Source of the DNA: JAGDVO01 sp964590075 [NCBI: uncultured Aquificales bacterium]
GTDB taxonomy: Bacteria > Thermosulfidibacterota > Thermosulfidibacteria > Thermosulfidibacterales
NCBI GenBank assembly: GCA_964590075.1
Contig: CAZPXS010000006.1
Location: 9,369 to 73,368, forward strand
Length of the DNA stretch: 64,000 nt
Direction of reading: 5' to 3'
The translations under genes and the position numbers were made by a program. Shown here one piece after another: positions 1 through 6,964 of this stretch. Under the pieces are notes generated by a model. It was not told where the DNA came from, ran no database searches, and saw only the letters and a list, made by a program, of their open reading frames with translations. Each line of letters begins with the position of its first letter. Within the stretch, counting starts at the first letter, position 1.

Positions 1-95
1 AGAGGGTTAGGGTTATAGAGGATGATTACTATACGGCTCTGGATAAGATAGAGGAGGCCCTTTCCACGATAGATTTTAGCTTTCTCTCTGAGTGA
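1..95 (+). CDS. C-terminal end of an unidentified protein (5' truncated)
   Basis: An open frame enters from the left edge in the third reading frame and stops at TGA 93-95. It leaves 30 residues ending DFSFLSE. The other two plus frames close within the first 20 bases. The residues look coding (acidic, amphipathic, ALDKIEEAL). They faintly resemble the last helix of class I/II aminotransferases, but the piece is too short to identify. It converges on mutS and the two reading frames overlap by about 20 bp. Confidence 0.5.
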   Translation, partial: RVRVIEDDYYTALDKIEEALSTIDFSFLSE

Positions 96-2541
96 TTTTT
101 TTGTAAAGTTCCTCAAGTATAATATAAGCCTCAATAGGTGTTATTCTCTTTATGTTTATCGATTTTAAAGTTGCTATAATCTCATCTTCAAATAGAGGTA
201 GGGATGTAAGTTCCATCTCTCTTTTACCTTCGAGTTCTTCCATGATCTCCTTTGCCCTACATATTATCTCTTCCGGTAAACCCGCTATTTTGGCCACATA
301 TATACCGTAACTTTTGTTTATCCTACCTGGCTTTACCTTGTGGGTAAAAATAACCCTGTCTTTGTACTCCTTTACCTCCACATGGTAGTTTAAAACTTCG
401 GGAAAGATCTCCGCAAGATCGGTAAGTTCATGGTAGTGAGTCGCAAACAGCGTTTTTGCCCCTATCCTGTTCCTTATATACTCTATCGTAGCCCAGGCTA
501 TGGATAATCCATCGTAGGTGCTTGTCCCTCTTCCTACCTCATCGAGTATTATCAGTGAATTGGCCGTAGCCTTGCGGATGATGTTTGCGGTTTCGGTCAT
601 CTCAACCATAAAGGTGGAAAGGCCGCGGGCGAGATAATCGGCTGTGCCTATCCTAGTTAGGATCATGTCGACGGGAGTTATAAAGGCTTCTCTCGCAGGT
701 ACAAACGATCCTATCTGTGCCATAATAACTATTAGAGCTACCTGTCTTATGTATGTGGATTTCCCACTCATGTTGGGGCCTGTGATTATGTGTATGGGCT
801 TATCCTTTAGTATAACCGTATCGTTAGGGATAAATGGTTCGTTGCTTGAGGCTTCTACTACAGGGTGTCTACCATCCTTTATTATTATGTTGCCATCACT
901 CGTTATGGTTGGCTTTATATAGTTTCTCTCTCTTGCAACAACGGAAAGGGAGTTCAAAACATCAAGAAAGCCAGTGCTCCTACCTAATTGGGATATAACC
1001 TCCTGAAATTCGGAGATCCTAGAGAGGACTTCGTTATATAACTCCTTCTCTATCTCCTCTATCTTTCCCTGAGCACTGAGGATCTTCTCTTCAAGATCCT
1101 TTAACCTTTCCGTGGTAAACCTTTCCGCCTGGGTGAGTGTCTGTTTCCTCATATAATCCCTGGGGACTTTGTGTAGGTGGGATTTCGTTACCTCTACGTA
1201 GTATCCGAAAACCCTGTTGTAACCTACCTTTAGGTTCGGGATTCCAGTTCTCCTTCTCTCCTGTTCCTCAAACTGGCTAAGGAGTTTCTCACTATTCTCC
1301 TTTATCCTTCTATACTCGTCCAGCATTTCGCTGTAACCTTCCTTTATTATCCTCGATAGGGTAAAATCTTCCTCGATAGATCTATCTATGAGTTCTATAA
1401 CCTCAACCGGTACGAGAAGTTTTTCCCTTATTTCCCTTAGTATCCTTGATTCGGCCCCGGAAAGTACCTCCCTTATCTTGAGTATTTTCTTTAAACTATC
1501 TCTTAAGTTTATCAGTTCCTTCGGCTTTGCAAGTTTCATCTTTACCCTTACACCTATCCTCTCAAGATCACCAATCCCCTTTAATAGCGGGGTTATATTG
1601 AGGCTCATCAGTTCCTCTACCGCCCTTAACCTTTCCGTTATTTCCTTTGGATCTCTTAAAGGATTCAGTATTATCTCCTTGAGTAGCTGCTTACCCTGAG
1701 GGGTCTCCGTTTTGTCAAGAACTTCTATGAGAGTGTATCTTCTCGATCCATCCCTTAAGTTCTGTATCAACTCAAGATGCCTTATGGCATTGGAATCTAA
1801 GGGACTTTCCAGAGTATGCCTTAGGGGTTCTATCTTAAGTATATGATCGGTCGGTAAAAGGAGAATCTCCCTTATATAGTACAGAGCTATACCTGTTGTG
1901 ATATAGGAAAGAGGAGTTTCTCTTAGCTGGTTTAGTGCCTCCCTATTAAATATACTATCGAGATAGAAGTTTGCTATTCCAGCTTTAAAGAGGTTTCTAT
2001 CTAGTTTATCTACAAATACTCTATCATTTACCTCTATCCTTTCCTCCTCTGGGAGGATTAGGGTCGATATCTCAAACTTGGATAGTTCGGAGATAATTCT
2101 ATCCCTTTTACCCTCCATATAAGCTATGTAGCCTTTGTTTATGTCTACAAGAGCAACGCTTGCCATATCCTGTTCACCGTAAAATACAGCTATAAGGGTC
2201 TTCTCCTCCGGACTTTCACTTTCCACATAGGTACCCGGAGTTATAACCCTCACCACATCCCTTTTTACTATCCCCTTTGCCTTTGATGGATCCTCAAGTT
2301 GTTCGCAGATCGCTACCTTGTAACCCGCTTCCAGTAACTTCTTTATGTAGCTCTCCGCTGAGTGGAAGGGAATTCCACACATGGGGAGGTTCTGTCTCGA
2401 AGTTAGGGCTATATTGAGGATACTGGATGCTATCTTGGCATCCTCATCAAACATTTCGTAAAAGTCTCCGAGCCTGAATAGGAGTATGGCATCGGGATAG
2501 CGTTTCTTTATAAGATAGTACTGTTCAACCATAGGGGTCAT
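76..2541 (-). CDS. mutS: DNA mismatch repair protein MutS
   Basis: MutS binds mismatches and small loops, then recruits MutL using ATP. The N-terminal mismatch-reading motif DFYEMF is present. So is Walker A GPNMSGKS (about residue 590), a Walker B segment with LDEVGRGTS (about 665), and the switch-region THYHE. Near the C-terminus TSLPLF resembles a sliding-clamp-binding motif. Length (821 aa) is normal for bacterial MutS1. The frame extends to a GTG at 2559, but I prefer the ATG at 2541. The protein then begins MTPMVEQYY, as family members do. The ATG also overlaps the stop of the upstream small ORF as ATGA, and GGA lies just upstream. It is the last gene of a minus-strand unit with a BFD-type protein. 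Confidence 0.97.
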   Translation of the reverse strand: MTPMVEQYYLIKKRYPDAILLFRLGDFYEMFDEDAKIASSILNIALTSRQNLPMCGIPFHSAESYIKKLLEAGYKVAICEQLEDPSKAKGIVKRDVVRVITPGTYVESESPEEKTLIAVFYGEQDMASVALVDINKGYIAYMEGKRDRIISELSKFEISTLILPEEERIEVNDRVFVDKLDRNLFKAGIANFYLDSIFNREALNQLRETPLSYITTGIALYYIREILLLPTDHILKIEPLRHTLESPLDSNAIRHLELIQNLRDGSRRYTLIEVLDKTETPQGKQLLKEIILNPLRDPKEITERLRAVEELMSLNITPLLKGIGDLERIGVRVKMKLAKPKELINLRDSLKKILKIREVLSGAESRILREIREKLLVPVEVIELIDRSIEEDFTLSRIIKEGYSEMLDEYRRIKENSEKLLSQFEEQERRRTGIPNLKVGYNRVFGYYVEVTKSHLHKVPRDYMRKQTLTQAERFTTERLKDLEEKILSAQGKIEEIEKELYNEVLSRISEFQEVISQLGRSTGFLDVLNSLSVVARERNYIKPTITSDGNIIIKDGRHPVVEASSNEPFIPNDTVILKDKPIHIITGPNMSGKSTYIRQVALIVIMAQIGSFVPAREAFITPVDMILTRIGTADYLARGLSTFMVEMTETANIIRKATANSLIILDEVGRGTSTYDGLSIAWATIEYIRNRIGAKTLFATHYHELTDLAEIFPEVLNYHVEVKEYKDRVIFTHKVKPGRINKSYGIYVAKIAGLPEEIICRAKEIMEELEGKREMELTSLPLFEDEIIATLKSINIKRITPIEAYIILEELYKKITQRES

Positions 2542-2657
2542 TTTTTCCATGGGAACCACTTAGTTTTCATGTAGCATAGTTGTATTCCGCTGTCAAAGAT
2601 GGGATAGGTTGGTGGTTCCTTCGGTTCAACTATCTTAACGGTTTTGAGTACCCTCAC
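2538..2657 (-). CDS. Putative 39-residue protein between the BFD gene and mutS
   Basis: I do not recognise this protein. From a GTG at 2657 the frame reads 39 codons, including [18 protein letters not shown] and ending [10 protein letters not shown], to TGA 2538-2540. Its start lies inside the last codons of the BFD gene. Its stop overlaps the preferred mutS ATG as ATGA, the four-base overlap seen at other junctions here. Composition (Pro, Tyr, Trp, Lys, Glu) looks protein-like. Translational coupling to mutS is the simplest reading. The alternative is a chance open frame filling the gap. Confidence 0.45.
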   Translation of the reverse strand: MRVLKTVKIVEPKEPPTYPIFDSGIQLCYMKTKWFPWKK

Positions 2658-2865
2658 TCGTAGATTTCTGTAGACTCTCTATGATAGCCATGATAAAGTC
2701 GGTAGAACAACATACACCCTTGGGATTCTTTTTCTCACAGTTACCCTTTTCCCACTTGTTAAGTATAGCTCTTACCTCCTTTTCCGTCTTTGCTCCCTGT
2801 TTTACAGCTTCCTCAATTTCTCTTTTAGTTATACCCGCACACCAGCAGATTATCTCGTCTTTCAC
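2635..2865 (-). CDS. BFD-type [2Fe-2S]-binding protein
   Basis: This 76-residue protein resembles the BFD (bacterioferritin-associated ferredoxin-like) domain. It has CWC near the N-terminus, then [16 protein letters not shown], the conserved helix with Gly-Ala, then Cys at about 43 and a CC pair at about 52-53. BFD domains bind a [2Fe-2S] cluster and occur alone or attached to larger redox proteins; the partner is not visible here. The start is a GTG preceded by a GGGGGG-type ribosome-binding site. It is the first gene of the unit leading to mutS. Spacing of the last cysteines is not classical, so metal ligation is inferred. Confidence 0.7.
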   Translation of the reverse strand: MKDEIICWCAGITKREIEEAVKQGAKTEKEVRAILNKWEKGNCEKKNPKGVCCSTDFIMAIIESLQKSTSEGTQNR

Positions 2866-2906
2866 CTTACCCCCCTATAACCTATGGAATCCCATTTATA
2901 AACTGG

Positions 2907-2934
2907 TTTACCATTTTAAGCTTATTAGTATATG
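2907..2934 (+). promoter_or_regulatory. Predicted sigma70-type promoter, plus strand, upstream of crotonase
   Basis: The elements are TTTACC (2907-2912), a 16-bp spacer, then TATATG (2929-2934). It would give a roughly 190-base leader before the crotonase gene, containing the minigene at 2961-2992 and the small ORF at 3021-3137. This is a pattern match only. Confidence 0.35.
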
Positions 2935-2950
2935 TCAGCACTATAGTCAA
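2922..2950 (-). promoter_or_regulatory. Predicted sigma70-type promoter for the BFD-mutS unit
   Basis: On the minus strand the -35 is TTGACT (2945-2950), the spacer 17 bp and the -10 TAATAA (2922-2927). It faces the BFD gene with a leader of about 50 bases and overlaps the opposing predicted promoter at 2907-2934. Confidence 0.4.
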
Positions 2951-2960
2951 AGGATATAAA

Positions 2961-2992
2961 GGAGGACTAGCTATATGAAATGCGATTTCTAA
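2961..2992 (+). other. Five-codon minigene with strong ribosome-binding site
   Basis: AAAGGAGGA is followed 8 bases later by ATG (2975), and the frame reads MKCDF then TAA (2990-2992). The Shine-Dalgarno match is among the best in the window, yet all frames close soon after. It could be a leader peptide, the start of a decayed gene, or chance. Downstream, 9-base arms TTTTATTTT and AAAATAAAA (about 3000-3032) form a weak A+T inverted repeat. Confidence 0.3.
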
Positions 2993-3020
2993 ACTTGATT
3001 TTATTTTTGATTTTTGATAA

Positions 3021-3137
3021 ATGAAAATAAAAGGGATTAAGTTACACTTAAATACGATGCCTGGATTAGGGGTGAGTTTGAGGAAGATTGAGCTGAGAGG
3101 GTTAAGGTTGACTTTAGTATGGGAGGGTGGATCGTGA
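3021..3137 (+). CDS. Possible 38-residue upstream ORF of the crotonase gene
   Basis: ATG 3021 opens a 38-codon frame (begins MKIKGIKLHL, basic). It ends in TGA 3135-3137, overlapping the preferred GTG start of the crotonase as GTGA. It has no clear ribosome-binding site and I recognise no family. The stop-start overlap makes translational coupling possible, but a chance frame is about as likely. Confidence 0.25.
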   Translation: MKIKGIKLHLNTMPGLGVSLRKIELRGLRLTLVWEGGS

Positions 3138-3910
3138 ATTTTGTTTTAAAGGAGAAGAGAGATTATACCCTTCTTCTTACTCTTAACCGGCCGGAGGTTA
3201 TGAATGCTCTTAATTTACCAATGTTACTAGAGTTACAGCAGGTGTTGAGGGAAGTCTGGTTTTCCAGGGAAGTGAGGGTAATTATCATCACTGGGGCTGG
3301 CGAGAAGGCTTTCTGTGCTGGCGCGGATCTCAAAGAAAGGGAGGGTATGAGTGAGATTGAGGTTAAGAACTATATCAAAACTATAAGAGACACCTTTACC
3401 ATGATTGAGGATATTCCCAAGCCTGTGATCTGCGCTATAAACGGTTACGCCTTCGGTGGTGGCTTGGAGATGGCTCTTGCCTGCGATATCCGTATCGCTT
3501 CTGAGAATGCAAGGATGGGACTTACGGAAACCAGTCTCGCTATAATACCCGGAGCAGGTGGGACACAGCGTTTACCGAGAATCGTGGGTAAGGCCAAAGC
3601 CAAGGAGTTGATCTTTACGGCTAGAAAAATCGATGCCCAGGAGGCCTATAGGATAGGTCTAGTTAACGAAGTGGTACCGAGGGAAAAGCTTATCTGTAGG
3701 GCTTTTGAAATTGCCGATGAAATAGCCCAGAATGGTCCATTGGCTGTTGAGGCTGCCAAGTTCGCTATTAATGTGGGATCGGAGGTTGATCTTAAAACCG
3801 GCCTCGAGATCGAGTCTAAGACCTACGATACCCTAATTCCAACCAGAGATAGAAGAGAAGGCCTTTTGGCCTTTAAGGAAAAGAGAAAACCACAGTACAG
3901 GGGTGAGTAA
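3134..3910 (+). CDS. Enoyl-CoA hydratase/isomerase (crotonase) family protein
   Basis: Crotonases hydrate or rearrange acyl-CoA thioesters in the cytoplasm. Signatures are TLNRPEVMNAL, the oxyanion-hole segment AFCAGADLKER, GYAFGGGLEMALACD with its Gly-Gly, and PGAGGTQRLPR. The glutamate in LTETSL lies where hydratases carry a catalytic Glu. A GTG at 3134 is preferred because GGAGGG lies 6 bases upstream; an in-frame ATG at 3119 would add five residues. The next genes encode HMG-CoA synthase and thiolase, so an HMG-CoA/3-methylglutaconyl-CoA hydratase role is a reasonable guess. Substrate cannot be read from the sequence, and a promoter-like gap of 143 bp separates them. Confidence 0.9.
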   Translation: MNFVLKEKRDYTLLLTLNRPEVMNALNLPMLLELQQVLREVWFSREVRVIIITGAGEKAFCAGADLKEREGMSEIEVKNYIKTIRDTFTMIEDIPKPVICAINGYAFGGGLEMALACDIRIASENARMGLTETSLAIIPGAGGTQRLPRIVGKAKAKELIFTARKIDAQEAYRIGLVNEVVPREKLICRAFEIADEIAQNGPLAVEAAKFAINVGSEVDLKTGLEIESKTYDTLIPTRDRREGLLAFKEKRKPQYRGE

Positions 3911-3993
3911 GTATGCTTCTAGCCCATTATCCTAAGATAGCGGATTATAGGCAAAGGCCGGATAACAGCGATTTTAGTTTTATAAAAAAAGCA

Positions 3994-4022
3994 TTGACAA
4001 AAATAAAATTAGTTGTTACTCG
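3994..4022 (+). promoter_or_regulatory. Predicted promoter of the HMG-CoA synthase operon
   Basis: A perfect TTGACA (3994-3999) is followed 17 bp later by TACTCG (4017-4022), a poor -10. The -35 box and its position 55 bases before the gene support a promoter. The rest of the 143-bp gap from 3911 holds nothing I recognise. Confidence 0.4.
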
Positions 4023-4053
4023 TTAATTTAAGATCACTATGAGGAGGTGTACT

Positions 4054-5109
4054 ATGGCGGTAGGCATTGTAGGGTACGGGAGCTATGTGCCCCGGTACCG
4101 TATCAAGGTGGAAGAGATAGCCAAGCAATGGGGGGATGATCCGGAGAGTATCAAGGAAGGGTTGTTACTTTACGAAAAGACTGTTCCGGGGATGGATGAG
4201 GATACCATTACCATTTCTTATATGGCAGCAAAGTATGCGCTTCAGAGAGCCGGTATCGATCCCAAGGAAATAGGGGCCCTTTATATTGGTTCTGAGTCCC
4301 ACCCTTACGCAGTTAAACCTTCGGGTACGGTTGTGGCTGAAGCATTAGGTATCACACCTGATGTACATATCGCCGACTTTGAATTCGCCTGTAAGGCAGG
4401 TTCCGAGGCAATGTTTGTGGCCTATTCTCATGTAAAATCTGGAAATATGAAGTACGCAATGGCTATCGGTGCTGATACCTCTCAGGGTGCTCCTGGAGAT
4501 GCCCTTGAGTATTCTGCCTCTGCTGGTGGTTCCGCCTTTATCTTTGGGGCTGAGAATGTGGTAGCTGAGGTGGTGGAAACTTACTCCTTTACTACCGATA
4601 CGCCGGATTTCTGGAGAAGAGAGCACGAATTTTATCCACAACATGCCGGTAGGTTTACCGGTGAACCCGCTTACTTTAGACACGTCATTTCCTGTGCAAA
4701 GGCCCTTATGGAAAAGGCCGGTATGAAGGCTGAGGATTTCGCCTACGCCATTTTCCATATGCCTAACGGTAAGTTTCCCTTGAGAGCTGGAAGTATGCTC
4801 GGTTTTAAGAAGAAGCAGCTTGAGCCCGGTTGGATAGTGCCCTGGCAGGGTAACACCTATTCCGGCTCTTCCCCAACAGGTCTTTCGGCTACCCTGGATA
4901 TAGCAAAGCCTGGGGACTATATTCTGATGGTTTCCTTCGGTTCCGGTGCAGGATCCGATGGCTTCATCTTCAGAGTTACGGAGAGGATAGAGGAGGTTAG
5001 GGATAAGGCCCCCAAATTCTGGGATATGCTAAACAACAATAAGATATACCTCGATTACGGCTTATATGCCAAGTTCCGTGGTAAGATAATATTGAGACCA
5101 GAACTTTAG
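4054..5109 (+). CDS. Archaeal-type hydroxymethylglutaryl-CoA synthase
   Basis: It condenses acetoacetyl-CoA with acetyl-CoA to HMG-CoA. At 351 residues it matches the compact archaeal class, shorter than the usual eukaryotic enzymes. Predicted catalytic residues are Glu81 (IGSESHP), Cys113 (DFEFACKAG) and His235 (AIFHMPNGK), with [11 protein letters not shown] lining the CoA site. The frame runs back to ATG 4039, but GAGGAGGT there is the ribosome-binding site for ATG 4054. It is followed 11 bp later by thiolase and then DUF35. In archaea these three proteins form one complex that passes acetoacetyl-CoA between active sites. No HMG-CoA reductase or later mevalonate gene is in the window. Confidence 0.93.
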   Translation: MAVGIVGYGSYVPRYRIKVEEIAKQWGDDPESIKEGLLLYEKTVPGMDEDTITISYMAAKYALQRAGIDPKEIGALYIGSESHPYAVKPSGTVVAEALGITPDVHIADFEFACKAGSEAMFVAYSHVKSGNMKYAMAIGADTSQGAPGDALEYSASAGGSAFIFGAENVVAEVVETYSFTTDTPDFWRREHEFYPQHAGRFTGEPAYFRHVISCAKALMEKAGMKAEDFAYAIFHMPNGKFPLRAGSMLGFKKKQLEPGWIVPWQGNTYSGSSPTGLSATLDIAKPGDYILMVSFGSGAGSDGFIFRVTERIEEVRDKAPKFWDMLNNNKIYLDYGLYAKFRGKIILRPEL

Positions 5110-5120
5110 GAGGTGTTGAT

Positions 5121-6281
5121 ATGAGAGATGTTGCTGTTATTGGAATTGGAATGACGAAGTTTGGAGAACTTTGGAATAAAAGTTTGAGGGAGCTCTTTGT
5201 AGAGGCTGCCCTAAAGGCTATCAAGGATGCCGGTGTCGATCATATAGACTCCATGTATGTGGGATGTATGACAAGCGGTCTTTTCGCTCAACAGGAACAT
5301 CTTGCCGCATTACTCGCCGACTATCTTGGTCAGAGGCATATTCCTGCCTACCGTGTGGAGTCTGCATGTGCTTCTGGCGGTTTGGCCTTTAGACTTGGGT
5401 TTATAGAGGTAGCTTCAGGGATGAGCGATATTGTGCTTGTGGGCGGTGTTGAGAAGATGCATACCGGTGCCGATGCAACAGCCTGCCTCGCTACTGCCGC
5501 CGATGCCGAGTACGAGTCCTTCTTGGGTATAACTTTTCCCGGTCTATACGCCATGATAGCCAACGCCTACAGGGAAAAGTACAACATACCTTTCGATAGG
5601 TTTAGAAAACAGCTTGCTATGGTAGCTGTTAAGAATCATGAGCATGGATCTAAGAACCCCAACGCTCAGTTCCCCATGAAGATAACGGTCGATGCGGTCT
5701 TAAACTCCACACTTGTAGCCGATCCTCTGAGACTCCTTGACTGTTCACCAGTGACCGATGGTGCAGCCGCTGTGATTCTGTGCCCTGTTGATCTAGCCAG
5801 GAAATATACGGATACTATAATAAGAGTTGCTGGTTCTGGCGCGGCAACTAGTACCATCGCGTTAGCTCAGAGACAGGATATGGCATGGCTTGATGTGGTG
5901 GAAAAGGCTGCCGAAAGAGCCTACAAGATGGCCGGAGTTACTCCAAAAGATATAGACTTTGCTGAAGTACACGACTGCTTTACTATAGCGGAGATCTGCG
6001 TTGCGGAGGCACTAGGGTTCTTTGAGCCTGGTAAGGGTGCCGAAGCCGTTGAGGCTGGTAAGACCTCCCTTGACGGTGAGATCCCAATCAACACTAGTGG
6101 CGGTCTAAAAGCTAAGGGACATCCTGTGGGTGCAACCGGAGTTGCTCAGATATGCGAGCTCGTTGAGCAGTTAAGGGGTACGGCTGGTGAGCGCCAGGTT
6201 AAGAATGCAAGAAGAGGACTCGCCCAGAATATGGGCGGTTCCGGTGCAAGTTCAACAGTACATATTTTGGAGGTGCTCTGA
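5121..6281 (+). CDS. Thiolase (archaeal-type acetyl-CoA C-acetyltransferase)
   Basis: The 386-residue thiolase-fold protein would supply acetoacetyl-CoA to the HMG-CoA synthase just upstream. The nucleophile is Cys83 in [18 protein letters not shown] (about 283) and [14 protein letters not shown] (about 332) carry the catalytic histidines. The HDCF form is that of archaeal/SCP2-type thiolases, not the classical FadA/PhaA type. GGAGGTG precedes the ATG. Its TGA overlaps the DUF35 ATG by one base, so the two are surely cotranslated. An alternative is a biosynthetic or degradative thiolase of another pathway, but the neighbours favour acetoacetyl-CoA formation. Confidence 0.92.
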   Translation: MRDVAVIGIGMTKFGELWNKSLRELFVEAALKAIKDAGVDHIDSMYVGCMTSGLFAQQEHLAALLADYLGQRHIPAYRVESACASGGLAFRLGFIEVASGMSDIVLVGGVEKMHTGADATACLATAADAEYESFLGITFPGLYAMIANAYREKYNIPFDRFRKQLAMVAVKNHEHGSKNPNAQFPMKITVDAVLNSTLVADPLRLLDCSPVTDGAAAVILCPVDLARKYTDTIIRVAGSGAATSTIALAQRQDMAWLDVVEKAAERAYKMAGVTPKDIDFAEVHDCFTIAEICVAEALGFFEPGKGAEAVEAGKTSLDGEIPINTSGGLKAKGHPVGATGVAQICELVEQLRGTAGERQVKNARRGLAQNMGGSGASSTVHILEVL

Positions 6282-6688
6282 TGCTAACGCCAAGGGTATA
6301 TAAGGAAATACCACAGAGATATAGACTAGAGGCCAATAAGTGTAAGAAGTGCGGTAAAGTCAACTTCCCTCCAAGGTTGGTTTGTCCCAACTGTGGATCG
6401 GAGGAATTTGAAGCTTACACCTTGCCAACGAGAGGTAAGATCGCTACTTATACCGTTGTGAGGACTCCTCCTACTAACTTCAAACTCCAAAAGCCTATAG
6501 TTCTTGCCATCGTCGAACTTGAGGATGGTACGAGGATTATGTGTCAGGTTACAGATCTTCCACCCTACGTTACTAACTACGATGAAATTATCAAAATAGG
6601 GGCTCCTGTGGAACTCGTGTTCAGAAAGATCTTCTCCGAGGGAGAAGCCGGCATACATGTTTACGGATATAAGTGTAGACTACTCTAA
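6281..6688 (+). CDS. DUF35 zinc-ribbon/OB-fold protein of the thiolase-HMGCS complex
   Basis: This 135-residue protein has a rubredoxin-like zinc ribbon, Cys21-x2-Cys24 and Cys35-x2-Cys38. An OB-fold follows ([16 protein letters not shown], then [18 protein letters not shown]). In the archaeal thiolase/HMG-CoA synthase assembly, the DUF35 subunit bridges the two enzymes and helps shape a shared CoA site. Position as third gene and the one-base overlap with thiolase fit that role. Related DUF35 proteins serve other thiolase-like enzymes, so partner assignment rests on context. A strong hairpin lies 6 bases after the stop. Confidence 0.93.
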   Translation: MLTPRVYKEIPQRYRLEANKCKKCGKVNFPPRLVCPNCGSEEFEAYTLPTRGKIATYTVVRTPPTNFKLQKPIVLAIVELEDGTRIMCQVTDLPPYVTNYDEIIKIGAPVELVFRKIFSEGEAGIHVYGYKCRLL

Positions 6689-6693
6689 AAAAT

Positions 6694-6713
6694 GGGGCGG
6701 GTAACCCCGCCCC
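6694..6713. terminator. GC-rich hairpin after the HMGCS-thiolase-DUF35 operon
   Basis: GGGGCGGG (6694-6701), loop TAAC, CCCGCCCC (6706-6713) form an 8-bp stem just past the DUF35 stop. No T-run follows on the plus strand. On the minus strand the stem is followed by ATTTTTT, so as an intrinsic terminator it is better for leftward transcripts. For the operon it may act as an end-stabilising or pausing structure. Confidence 0.65.
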
Positions 6714-6779
6714 TCAAATCAGTGCCTCATATAATCTATATTTAATATTACCTTTATATACTTAAGATTCTCATATAGC

Positions 6780-6808
6780 TTGTCATTCCATACCAACAGT
6801 TATACTAT
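6780..6808 (+). promoter_or_regulatory. Predicted promoter upstream of the Mrp-like fragment and topB
   Basis: TTGTCA (6780-6785), a 17-bp spacer and TACTAT (6803-6808) are close to the sigma70 consensus. Transcription would start near 6815, about 20 bases before the ATG of the Mrp-like fragment. The stretch 6714-6779 before it is A+T rich and shows nothing else. Confidence 0.55.
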
Positions 6809-6835
6809 ACCTTTAAATTCAAAGAGAGGGATGCG

Positions 6836-6964
6836 ATGTATAAACATCATGGACTACTAGATGCTGATATTCATGGACCTAACGTACCTCTGATGTTGAA
6901 TTTAGAGGATACTTGCCTTTTCGTCGGGGGAAAGGGTAGAGGTAGGTGTCGCTCCAATGATTGA
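6836..6964 (+). pseudogene. Mrp/NBP35-like P-loop ATPase fragment (remnant or micro-ORF)
   Basis: ATG 6836 opens a 42-codon frame whose first half, GLLDADIHGPNVPLML, matches the diagnostic segment downstream of the Walker A motif in Mrp/NBP35/ApbC Fe-S carrier ATPases. The P-loop itself and everything after about residue 25 are missing. The second half (VGGKGRGRCRSND) resembles nothing in that family. It looks like a scrap of a deleted mrp gene. It nonetheless has an upstream promoter match, a GAGAGG site, and a TGA overlapping the TTG start of topB as TTGA, so it may still be translated as a leader. Confidence 0.6.

Noticed and set aside
4039-4053. Upstream ATG extending HMG-CoA synthase by five residues
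   Set aside because: The extra codons are the GAGGAGGT ribosome-binding site of the ATG at 4054.
5348-5563. Minus-strand frames opposite the thiolase and HMG-CoA synthase genes
   Set aside because: Shadows produced by codon bias of the real genes; no recognisable domain.
3119-6688. Complete mevalonate pathway
   Set aside because: Only acetoacetyl-CoA and HMG-CoA formation is encoded; no reductase or mevalonate-processing gene is in the window.
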